In this document: positions 29,109-35,949 of the stretch, one piece after another | Layout of the letters: the number at the start of each line of letters is the position of its first letter | Numbering within the stretch: position 1 is the first letter of the stretch | Assembly (NCBI RefSeq): GCF_003116015.1 | Contig: NZ_LGQZ01000042.1 | Coordinates: 1 to 64,000, forward strand | Direction of reading: 5' to 3' | Length of the DNA: 64,000 bases | Origin: Azospirillum sp. TSO22-1 | Lineage (GTDB): Bacteria > Pseudomonadota > Alphaproteobacteria > Azospirillales > Azospirillaceae | The notes under the pieces: model-generated | Databases searched by the model: none | Seen by the model: only the letters and a program-made list of their open reading frames with translations | Told to the model about the DNA's origin: nothing | Translations under genes and position numbers: made by a program

Positions 29109-30980
29109 ATGACCGAGGAACGGCTCAATTTCCAGGCCGAGGTCAGCCGCCTGCTCGACATCGTCGCGCACTCGCTCTACAGCGAGAAGGAAGTCTTCCT
29201 GCGCGAGCTCGTCTCCAACGCCTCCGACGCCTGCGACCGGCTGCGCTACGCCGCGCTGACGCAGCCCGAGCTGTCGGCCGACGACCCCAATCTGAAGGTC
29301 CGGCTGATCGCCGACAAGGAGGCGCGCACCCTCACCATCGCCGACAACGGCGTCGGCATGAACCGCGAGGACCTGGTGGAGAACCTGGGCACCATCGCGC
29401 GCTCCGGCACCGCCGCCTTCATGCGCCAGCTGACCGGCGATTCGAAGAAGGACGTCAGCCTGATCGGCCAGTTCGGCGTCGGCTTCTACTCCGCCTTCAT
29501 GGTGGCCGAGAAGGTCGAGGTGCTGACCCGCAGAGCCGGCGAGGCGCAGGGTTGGCGCTGGGTCTCCGACGGCAAGGGCGAGTTCACCATCGGCGAGGCG
29601 GACAACGTGGCGCGCGGCGCCCGCGTGACCCTGCACCTGCGCGAGGGCGACGACGAGTACCTGGAGGAGCACCGCCTGCGCGCCATCGTGCGCAAGTACT
29701 CCGACCACATCGCCATCCCGATCCTCTTCGGCGAGGGCGAGGACGCCGCGGCGTTGAACAGCGCGTCCGCCCTGTGGATGCGCTCGAAGAACGAGATCAC
29801 GCCGGAGCAGTACAAGGAGTTCTACCACCACGTCGGGCACGGCTTCGACGACCCGTGGCTGACCATCCATTGGCGGGCGGAGGGCGCCATCGAGTACACC
29901 AACCTGCTGTACGTCCCGGCGACCCGCCCCTTCGACCTGTTCGACCCGAAGCGCGCCCACCGGGTGAAGCTGTACGTCAAGCGCGTGTTCATCACCGAGG
30001 GCGCGGAAGGCCTGCTGCCGCCCTACCTGCGCTTCCTCAAGGGTGTCGTCGACACCGAGGACCTGCCGCTGAACATCAGCCGCGAGATGCTGCAGCACAA
30101 CCCGATGCTGGCGAAGATCCGCGCCGGCATCACGCGCCGCGTGCTCGGCGAGCTGTCCAGGAAGGCCAAGGACGAGGAGGCCGCGGCCGAGTACCAGACC
30201 TTCTGGGAGAACTTCGGCGCCGTCCTCAAGGAAGGCCTGTACGAGGACTACGAGCACCGCGACGAGCTGCTGAAGCTGCTGCGCTTCCGCTCCACCAACG
30301 GCGACGGGCTGGTCTCGCTGGAGGACTACCTCGGCCGCATGAAGGAGGGGCAGGACGCCATCTACACCATCTCCGGCGACGACGTGGACACCCTGCTCAG
30401 GAGCCCGCAGCTCGAGGGATTCCGCGCCAAGGGGGTGGAGGTGCTGCTGCTCACCGACCCGGTGGACGAGTTCTGGGTGCCGGCGGTCGGCCAGTTCAAG
30501 GACAAGGCGTTCAAGTCGGTCACCCGCGGCGGCGCCGACCTCGGCAGGATCCAGGGCGGCGAGGACAAGCCGGAGGCCGAGAAGCCGCCCGAGGGCGACG
30601 TCGCCAGCCTGATCGCGCTGTTCAAGCTGACGCTGGCCGAGGCGGTGAAGGACGTCCGCCCGTCCGAGCGCCTGACCGACAGCCCGGTCTGCCTCGTCGC
30701 CGACGAGACCGACATGGACCTGCACCTGGAGCGCCTGCTGAAGCAGCACAAGCAGCTCGGCGCCGGCGAGTCCAAGCGCATCCTGGAGCTGAATCCCGGC
30801 CACCCGCTGATCAAGCGCCTGGTCGACCGCGCCCGGACCGCCGGCGCGTCCGACCAGGATCTCGCCGAGGTGGCGTGGCTGCTGCTCGACCAGGCGCGCA
30901 TCGTCGAGGGCGAGGCCCTGCCCGACCCGGTCGCCTTCGCCAGGCGGCTGTCGTCGATGATGGCGAAGGGGTTGGCCTGA
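29109..30980 (+). CDS. htpG: Hsp90-family chaperone HtpG
   Basis: HtpG is the cytosolic bacterial Hsp90, a dimeric ATP-driven chaperone cooperating with DnaK. The 623-residue length is standard. The GHKL ATPase domain (about 1-230) shows FLRELVSNASDACDRLRY, DNGVGM, GTIARSGT and GQFGVGFYSAFM. The middle domain contains the catalytic-loop region LPLNISREMLQ with its Arg. The C-terminal dimerisation domain starts after residue 500. ATG 29109 is preceded by AAGG eight bases away; GTG 29100 is in frame. No RpoH promoter could be seen upstream. Confidence 0.97.
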   Translation: MTEERLNFQAEVSRLLDIVAHSLYSEKEVFLRELVSNASDACDRLRYAALTQPELSADDPNLKVRLIADKEARTLTIADNGVGMNREDLVENLGTIARSGTAAFMRQLTGDSKKDVSLIGQFGVGFYSAFMVAEKVEVLTRRAGEAQGWRWVSDGKGEFTIGEADNVARGARVTLHLREGDDEYLEEHRLRAIVRKYSDHIAIPILFGEGEDAAALNSASALWMRSKNEITPEQYKEFYHHVGHGFDDPWLTIHWRAEGAIEYTNLLYVPATRPFDLFDPKRAHRVKLYVKRVFITEGAEGLLPPYLRFLKGVVDTEDLPLNISREMLQHNPMLAKIRAGITRRVLGELSRKAKDEEAAAEYQTFWENFGAVLKEGLYEDYEHRDELLKLLRFRSTNGDGLVSLEDYLGRMKEGQDAIYTISGDDVDTLLRSPQLEGFRAKGVEVLLLTDPVDEFWVPAVGQFKDKAFKSVTRGGADLGRIQGGEDKPEAEKPPEGDVASLIALFKLTLAEAVKDVRPSERLTDSPVCLVADETDMDLHLERLLKQHKQLGAGESKRILELNPGHPLIKRLVDRARTAGASDQDLAEVAWLLLDQARIVEGEALPDPVAFARRLSSMMAKGLA

Positions 30981-31030
30981 CGCACGTGCGCGTTTGCCGT
31001 GAATAACTAGTGATGCTATATTCGGAGGTG

Positions 31031-31058
31031 GCCGGTGGGTGGGCCAACACCCACCGGC
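31031..31058. other. Perfect 11-bp hairpin next to the small ORF
   Basis: GCCGGTGGGTG and CACCCACCGGC enclose a 6-base loop. It begins 6 bases past the stop of the minus-strand small ORF and 50 bases past htpG. There is no T-run on either side, so it may be an mRNA end stabiliser or a Rho-assisted stop. Confidence 0.7.
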
Positions 31059-31064
31059 TGACTC

Positions 31065-31148
31065 CTAGCGCCTCGTGCGACGGATCCGGCGGATCGTGAT
31101 CAGCCAGTCCTTCCACAAGAGCACCAGGAGAAACGGCATCCTTCGCAT
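31065..31148 (-). CDS. 27-residue small ORF with ideal ribosome binding site
   Basis: ATG 31148 opens a frame of 27 codons: MRRMPFLLVLLWKDWLITIR then RIRRTRR. It has a hydrophobic centre (PFLLVLLWKDWLI, a possible short membrane helix) and a strongly basic end (8 Arg in the last half). An extended Shine-Dalgarno AAGGAGGTAAG ends 8 bases upstream with GGAGG at 31161-31157, better than almost any other gene here. It is bracketed by two perfect GC-rich hairpins (31031-31058 and 31169-31193). It is divergent from the Fur-family gene. I do not recognise the peptide; a membrane-active or leader peptide is conceivable. Confidence 0.6.
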   Translation of the reverse strand: MRRMPFLLVLLWKDWLITIRRIRRTRR

Positions 31149-31168
31149 GCCTCTTACCTCCTTGAATG

Positions 31169-31193
31169 CGGCGGGTGGACCATCCACCCGCCG
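31169..31193. other. Perfect 10-bp hairpin upstream of the small ORF
   Basis: CGGCGGGTGG and CCACCCGCCG enclose ACCAT. On the minus strand it lies 5-8 bases before the Shine-Dalgarno of the 27-residue ORF, so it would be in that gene's 5' leader. On the plus strand it is followed by TCTTCCGTTTT and could be a weak terminator after htpG. Confidence 0.65.
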
Positions 31194-31340
31194 TCTTCCG
31201 TTTTAGCGCGACTTTCCGGCATCCGCATACGGTCGCGTGCATGGCGCGACGGTTTTTCGCGCGAATCCCCTAGAACTCCCCCTTTGGAACGCTTCGCCTC
31301 CGCACTATCTTTCTTGGGTCAGCCCCGGAAAGTGGAACCT

Positions 31341-31775
31341 ATGCCTTCGCGGATCGAAGACCTCTGCGCCCAGAAGGGCCTCAAGATGACGGACCAGCGC
31401 CGGGTGATCTCCCGCGTGCTATCGGAGTCCACCGACCATCCCGACGTGGAGGAGGTGCACCGCCGCGCCGTCGTCATCGACCCGCGCATCTCCATCGCCA
31501 CCGTGTACCGCACCATGCGCCTGTTCGAGGATGCCCAGGTCATCGAGCGGCTGGACTTCGGCGACGGCCGCGCGCGCTATGAAGAGAAGCGCGACGAGCA
31601 CCACGACCACCTCATCAACCTGCAGACCGGCGAGGTGGTGGAATTCACCAGCGAGGAACTGGAGCAGTTGAAGTCCACCATCGCCCGCAAACTGGGGTAC
31701 GAACTGGTCGGCCACCGCCTGGAGCTCTACGGCGTTCCACTCGGTCGCCAGACGGTCTCGCAAGACAACTCCTGA
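31341..31775 (+). CDS. fur: Fur family metalloregulator
   Basis: The 144-residue protein has the N-terminal winged helix of Fur (EDLCAQKGLKMTDQRRVISR, ISIATVYRTMRLFEDAQVIE) and the metal site HHDHLINLQTGEVVEF. It has no CXXC pair at the C-terminus, as is usual for alphaproteobacterial Fur/Mur proteins. In Rhizobiales the closest relatives answer to manganese (Mur) rather than iron, and Irr has the heme motif HCP, which is absent here. Thus Fur or Mur is likely and the metal is uncertain. ATG 31341 gives the usual start. Confidence 0.9.
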   Translation: MPSRIEDLCAQKGLKMTDQRRVISRVLSESTDHPDVEEVHRRAVVIDPRISIATVYRTMRLFEDAQVIERLDFGDGRARYEEKRDEHHDHLINLQTGEVVEFTSEELEQLKSTIARKLGYELVGHRLELYGVPLGRQTVSQDNS

Positions 31776-31934
31776 TAGAACGGGATTATCCCTAGGGATT
31801 CGCCGGTCGCGCCGTCCGGAGTCGGCCGGAGCCTTGGAAACCCTTGCGGAGTGCGCCGCCCGCGGGACTGTGCGTGGCGTCCTCCGCGGTCTAGGTTCAG
31901 AATCGACCGCAAAAGCAGGGACTCCGGGCAGCCT

Positions 31935-32192
31935 ATGGATCACCGCGACGACCCCCTTCTGGCGCCGATCCTCGCGCGCCTGGACCGCATCCACGATACC
32001 GCCGAGGCCCGTTTCGCGGCGTTCGACGAGCGTCTGCGCCGTCTGGAGCGGGAATGCGGCGAAATCATCAACCTGCTGGTCTCCATCAAGGCCAGCCTCG
32101 ACTGCACCGTCGACGAACTGATCGAGGAGGCGGAGGAGGACGACGAGGACGAGGACGGCGAGTCCGAGACCGTCTGGCACTTCATTCATTGA
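31935..32192 (+). CDS. Small acidic coiled-coil protein
   Basis: The 85-residue product starts MDHRDDPLLAPILARLDRIH, continues with heptad-like RRLERECGEIINLLVSIKAS, and ends in a very acidic stretch (EEAEEDDEDEDGESETVWHF). It has no recognisable domain. The first 60 residues could form a coiled coil. The ribosome binding site is weak, and a longer in-frame start exists at 31851. The gene lies between the Fur gene and the HAD phosphatase gene on the same strand. No function is proposed. Confidence 0.6.
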   Translation: MDHRDDPLLAPILARLDRIHDTAEARFAAFDERLRRLERECGEIINLLVSIKASLDCTVDELIEEAEEDDEDEDGESETVWHFIH

Positions 32193-32229
32193 GGACGCCA
32201 TTCCGGCTGCGATCTGCTACACACGCGTC

Positions 32230-32877
32230 ATGCGGACGGAAGCCCCCACCCTCGACCGGCCTGCCGTCGGGCAGCACCCCGGCGTCGCCTTCTTCGACTT
32301 CGACGGCACGCTGGTGCACGGCGACACCCTGCCCATGTTCATCGCCGAGGTGATCGGCCGCCGCCGCACGCAGCTGGCCTTCGCCGACGCCATACGCTCC
32401 GCCGGGCACCGCCACCTGCGCGGCCGCGGGCCGGGGGTGGACTTCCGCGGCTCGATCAAGGCGATCCTGCTGAAGCGCACGCTGCGCGGCCTGCCGCTGG
32501 CCGACGCGCACGCCGCGGCCGAGCGGCTGTCGGCCAAGCTGCGCTGGCACCCGCCCACCGTGCAGGCCCTGCGCGAGCACCGCCGCGCCGGCCGCCGCGT
32601 GGTGGTCGCCACCGGCGCGCTCGACGTCTACATGCCGTTCCTGCTGCGGGACGAGGCGGTGGACGACCTCCTCGCCACCGGCATGGAGGTGCAGGACGGC
32701 CGCCTGACCGGCCGCCTCGCCACCGGCAACTGCGTGCGCATCGACAAGGCCGACCGCGTGCGCGCCTGGCTGGCCGCCAACGGCCCGGCCAGCGAGACCT
32801 GGGGCTATGGCAACCGCCCCAGCGACCTGCCCATGCTGGCGCTGCTCGACCGCAAGATCGTCGTCCGCATCCCTTAA
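32230..32877 (+). CDS. HAD-IB family phosphatase
   Basis: The 215-residue protein is a haloacid-dehalogenase-type hydrolase of the phosphoserine-phosphatase-like IB group. Motif I is FFDFDGTLVHGDTL (nucleophile Asp in DFDGT), motif II is VVVATGALDVYM (Thr), motif III is IDKADRV (Lys), and motif IV is GNRPSDLPML. In motif IV the usual GD/GN reads GN with Asp following, which retains one metal ligand. Similar proteins dephosphorylate phosphoserine or phospholipid head groups. The substrate is unknown. Confidence 0.85.
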   Translation: MRTEAPTLDRPAVGQHPGVAFFDFDGTLVHGDTLPMFIAEVIGRRRTQLAFADAIRSAGHRHLRGRGPGVDFRGSIKAILLKRTLRGLPLADAHAAAERLSAKLRWHPPTVQALREHRRAGRRVVVATGALDVYMPFLLRDEAVDDLLATGMEVQDGRLTGRLATGNCVRIDKADRVRAWLAANGPASETWGYGNRPSDLPMLALLDRKIVVRIP

Positions 32878-32965
32878 CGGCTTCTTTACGCCTTTCCGCC
32901 AATAATGTATTACCTTGGTCAGGTATCGCCGTCCTGGCCATATGACGTGAGGCGGAGGCTTGGCC

Positions 32966-33343
32966 GTGTTCAGCATCGACGTGCAGATCGGGAAGGCTTC
33001 TCCAGCGCGGCTGGCCGTGGTCGCCGACGACGATCTGGAGCAGCGCGCCGCCGTCACCCGCCAGTTGGAAGCGCTGGGCTTCACCGTGGCGCAGGCCAGC
33101 GACGGCTACGAGGCGCTGTCGATCATCGGCGAGCGCGAGCCCGGCATCGCCCTGCTGCGCCGCCACGCGGAGTCCGACGACGGGGAGCGTGCCGCGGCGC
33201 TGGCCCGCATGCTGTACCCGCGCACCCGCATCATCATGACCGCCGGCCCGGCCGATGTCCGGACCGACGACGACGCCTTCACCGTGCTGAGCCTGCCGGC
33301 CGACGCCCGCGGGCTCGACCGCTGCCTGCTCGAAGCGGCGTAA
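32966..33343 (+). CDS. Receiver-like domain lacking the phosphoacceptor Asp
   Basis: The 125-residue protein follows a CheY-like pattern: strand plus acidic cluster VVADDD (18-23), helix EQRAAVTRQLEALGF, DGYEALSII (46-54) and RTRIIMTAGP with T92. The strand that should carry the phosphorylated Asp reads GIALLRRHAES, with Leu/Arg at that place. The conserved Lys after the last strand is missing too (LSLPADARG). It probably cannot be phosphorylated in the usual way. GTG 32966 is chosen because GGAGG lies 7 bases upstream. TTAA-N7-TTTA at 32874-32888 is a near-CtrA site. Confidence 0.7.
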   Translation: MFSIDVQIGKASPARLAVVADDDLEQRAAVTRQLEALGFTVAQASDGYEALSIIGEREPGIALLRRHAESDDGERAAALARMLYPRTRIIMTAGPADVRTDDDAFTVLSLPADARGLDRCLLEAA

Positions 33344-33349
33344 GGGCAC

Positions 33350-34951
33350 CTACCCCCCGTCGCGCACCCGGTCCCACACGCCGGTTCCGACGCCGCGCTC
33401 GCGCAGCTTGGCCTTCTGCACCTTGGCGGTCGGCGTCTTCGGCAACGCCTCGACGATCTGCACGTAGCGCGGCTGGGCATAGCGCGGCAGCTCGCGCGCG
33501 GCGTGGCGGACGACGGCCTCCGGGGTCAGCGCCGCCCCCGGGGACGGCACCACGGCCAGCATGATGTCCTCCTCCATGCCCGCCCCTTCCGAGGGCACGC
33601 CGTAGGCCGCCACCTCCTCCACCCCCTCCAGCCGGGATACCGCCGTCTCGACCTCGTAGGAGGAGACGTTCTCGCCGCGCCGGCGGATGCAGTCCTTGAT
33701 GCGGTCGACGAAGGTGAGGTAGCCGTCCTCCCCCATCACCGCGGCGTCGCCGGTGTGGAACCACAGGTTCCGCCACGCCTCGACCGTCTTGTCGGGCATG
33801 CGGTGGTAGCCGGTCATGAAGCCGAACGCCGCCTTGGGGCGCACCATCACCTCGCCGACGTGGCCCGGCGGCACCGGGACGTCGGTGACCGGGTCGCGGA
33901 TCTCCACCTCGAAATAGCGGCCGTAGAGCCGGCCGCAGGTGCCGGGGCGCGGGTTGCCCATCTCGCAGTACAACGGGATGTTCACCTCCGTCATGCCGTA
34001 CAGGCCGATGACGTCGCGGATGCCGAATCGCTCGCGCAGCACCGCCTCGGTCGCGGCCGGGTTCGGCGCGGCGCCGACCAGGCGCAGCCGGTGCTCTCGG
34101 TCGTAAGGGCGCGGCGGCTGCGCCACCACGAAGGCGGTGACCGCGCCCAGGCTGTTGGTCACCGTGCAGCCATAACGGCGGACGTCGGAGATCCAGGCCG
34201 AGGCGCTGAACCGCTCGCGCAGCACCGCGTCGCAGCCGGCGATCATGGTGGCGAACAGCTGCATGAACAGCCCGTTGGCGTGGAACAACGGCAGGCAGAC
34301 GTAGAAACGGTCCGCCTCGGTCATCGCGTAGTTGTCGATGGAGCCCAGCCCGAACAGGAAGGCGTGCCCGTGCGGCATCAGCACGCCCTTGGACGGCCCG
34401 GTGGTGCCGGAGGTGTACATCACGCAGTGCGTGTCGCCCGCCCGCGGCATCGGCCCCTCGTAGGGCCCGGCGCCACGCCAGCCCTCCAGCGCCACCAGTG
34501 CGAACGGGAAGCCGGTGGGTGCCACGGCGGTGCCGACGCTCAGCACCGTCTTCAGCGCGGTGAGCCGCGGCCCCAGCTCGGCGAAGCGGTCGAGCAGCGT
34601 CTGGTCGGCGATGGCGAGTCTCGCTCCCGCGTTCTCCAGCTGGTGCTCCAGGAAGGATCCCTTGAGGTCGGTGTTGAGCGCCACCAGCACCGCGCCCAGC
34701 CGCGCCAACCCCAGCCACACCCGCACGAAGTCGAGCCCATTGGGCAGCATCACCGCCACCATGTCGCCCGGCTTGACGCCGAGCGAGGAGAGGAACCCGG
34801 CGACCCGCGCCGCCTCGTCCTGCGCCTGGGTGTAGGTCAGCGCCGGCCCGTCCACCATGGTGACAAATGGCCGATCGCCGCGCGCCGCAGCCTGATACGC
34901 CAGCACCTCCGGCACGACCCAGCGCGCCTCGTCGCGCAGATGGGGATACAT
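33350..34951 (-). CDS. AMP-binding acyl-CoA synthetase
   Basis: The 533-residue enzyme belongs to the ANL adenylating superfamily and would activate a carboxylic acid with ATP and join it to CoA. It shows the P-loop-like MYTSGTTGPSKGVLMP (about 182-197), LYGMTEVNIPL, the hinge FHTGDAAVMGEDGYLTFVDR with RIKDCIRRRGENVSSYEVE, and the catalytic Lys near the end (LPKTPTAKVQK). The pattern is closest to the CaiC (carnitine/crotonobetaine-CoA ligase)-like group. No carnitine genes are nearby, so the acid is unknown. It precedes no operon partner. Confidence 0.88.
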   Translation of the reverse strand: MYPHLRDEARWVVPEVLAYQAAARGDRPFVTMVDGPALTYTQAQDEAARVAGFLSSLGVKPGDMVAVMLPNGLDFVRVWLGLARLGAVLVALNTDLKGSFLEHQLENAGARLAIADQTLLDRFAELGPRLTALKTVLSVGTAVAPTGFPFALVALEGWRGAGPYEGPMPRAGDTHCVMYTSGTTGPSKGVLMPHGHAFLFGLGSIDNYAMTEADRFYVCLPLFHANGLFMQLFATMIAGCDAVLRERFSASAWISDVRRYGCTVTNSLGAVTAFVVAQPPRPYDREHRLRLVGAAPNPAATEAVLRERFGIRDVIGLYGMTEVNIPLYCEMGNPRPGTCGRLYGRYFEVEIRDPVTDVPVPPGHVGEVMVRPKAAFGFMTGYHRMPDKTVEAWRNLWFHTGDAAVMGEDGYLTFVDRIKDCIRRRGENVSSYEVETAVSRLEGVEEVAAYGVPSEGAGMEEDIMLAVVPSPGAALTPEAVVRHAARELPRYAQPRYVQIVEALPKTPTAKVQKAKLRERGVGTGVWDRVRDGG

Positions 34952-35051
34952 GCGACGCCCTCCCTGACCCCGGTTCTTATCTCATTGAAATGGAAGGGTA
35001 GCGGGGCGGTCGGGGCCGGGGCAAGTCATAGGGTGCCGCTCAGGGGGCTGC

Positions 35052-35780
35052 TCAGGCTTCCACCTCGACCGTCATCCCCAGCTCCAGTTCCAGGTCGCGG
35101 TCCGCGCGGCCACGGTTGACGGCGATCTCCACCAGACCGTTGGAGTTTGCGTACCAGAACGCCTCGCCTTCCGCGGCGGCACCGAAGGTGTGGGCGTGGC
35201 GCAGTTCGTAGCCGTTGGCGATCAGCAGCGCCGACTCCGGCACGCCGCCGGCGCGCAGCCCGGTCATGGCGTTGCCGTAGACGTCCACGTAGACGATCCG
35301 CGCCAGATCATCCGGCCAGTCCGGCCGGGCGATCTCGTCCTGGCTCAGCGGCGTCGCCAGCGGCGCGCGGCCCAGCGCCGCCCGCGCCGCAACGGGGGCG
35401 AACAGGTCGCGGCCGTGGAAGGTGTTCGACAACCGCGGCGGGCGCCAGTCGACGGCGGCGGCCTTGAAGTCCACCGCGCGTCGGCGCACCAGCTCGAACA
35501 GGCCGTTGTCCGGGCCGAAGAAGGTGCGGCCGTCGGCCTGCACCCACAGCGGCTTGCGCCCGGTGCCGACGCCGGGATCGACGACGCAGACGAACACCGT
35601 GCCGGCCGGGAACTCCGGCGCGTAGGCGGCCAGCAGGTAGGCCGAGAGCTGCGGGTCGAAGGCCGGGGCGTCGGCGAACAGGTCGATCACCGGCACACCC
35701 GGCGCCTCGCGCAGGAGCGCCGCCTTGACCTGCCCGGTGTACGGCCCGGAGAGCCCGAAATCGGTGAACAGCACGATCAT
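35052..35780 (-). CDS. SAM hydroxide adenosyltransferase (DUF62 family)
   Basis: The 242-residue protein belongs to the fluorinase/chlorinase-like family, whose common members split S-adenosylmethionine with water into adenosine and methionine. It shows MIVLFTDFGLSGPYTGQVKA at the N-terminus, VVDPGVGTGRKPL and FFGPDNGLFELV, and a C-terminal beta barrel (DVYGNAMTGLRAGGV). The halogenase-specific loop is absent. ATG 35780 is preferred over TTG 35789. It lies 100 bases upstream of the acyl-CoA synthetase gene on the same strand. Physiological role is unclear. Confidence 0.88.
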   Translation of the reverse strand: MIVLFTDFGLSGPYTGQVKAALLREAPGVPVIDLFADAPAFDPQLSAYLLAAYAPEFPAGTVFVCVVDPGVGTGRKPLWVQADGRTFFGPDNGLFELVRRRAVDFKAAAVDWRPPRLSNTFHGRDLFAPVAARAALGRAPLATPLSQDEIARPDWPDDLARIVYVDVYGNAMTGLRAGGVPESALLIANGYELRHAHTFGAAAEGEAFWYANSNGLVEIAVNRGRADRDLELELGMTVEVEA

Positions 35781-35949
35781 GGTCGGCAATATAGCTCAGG
35801 GGCCGCCGGCCTGTAAGTCGGAGCCGTGCCGCGGCATCCTCGGCCGTGTGCCGGGGCAGCGACGGCTCGCGGCGGCGGTGGTGCAATCCGGCAATTCCCT
35901 TGGACGTTGACGGGCTCTAGAATCGACCCGGCCTTCTCCGGAGATCCCC

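Noticed and set aside
31031..31058. Hairpin after htpG as a tRNA or intrinsic terminator
   Set aside because: There is no cloverleaf and no T-run; it is reported only as a hairpin.
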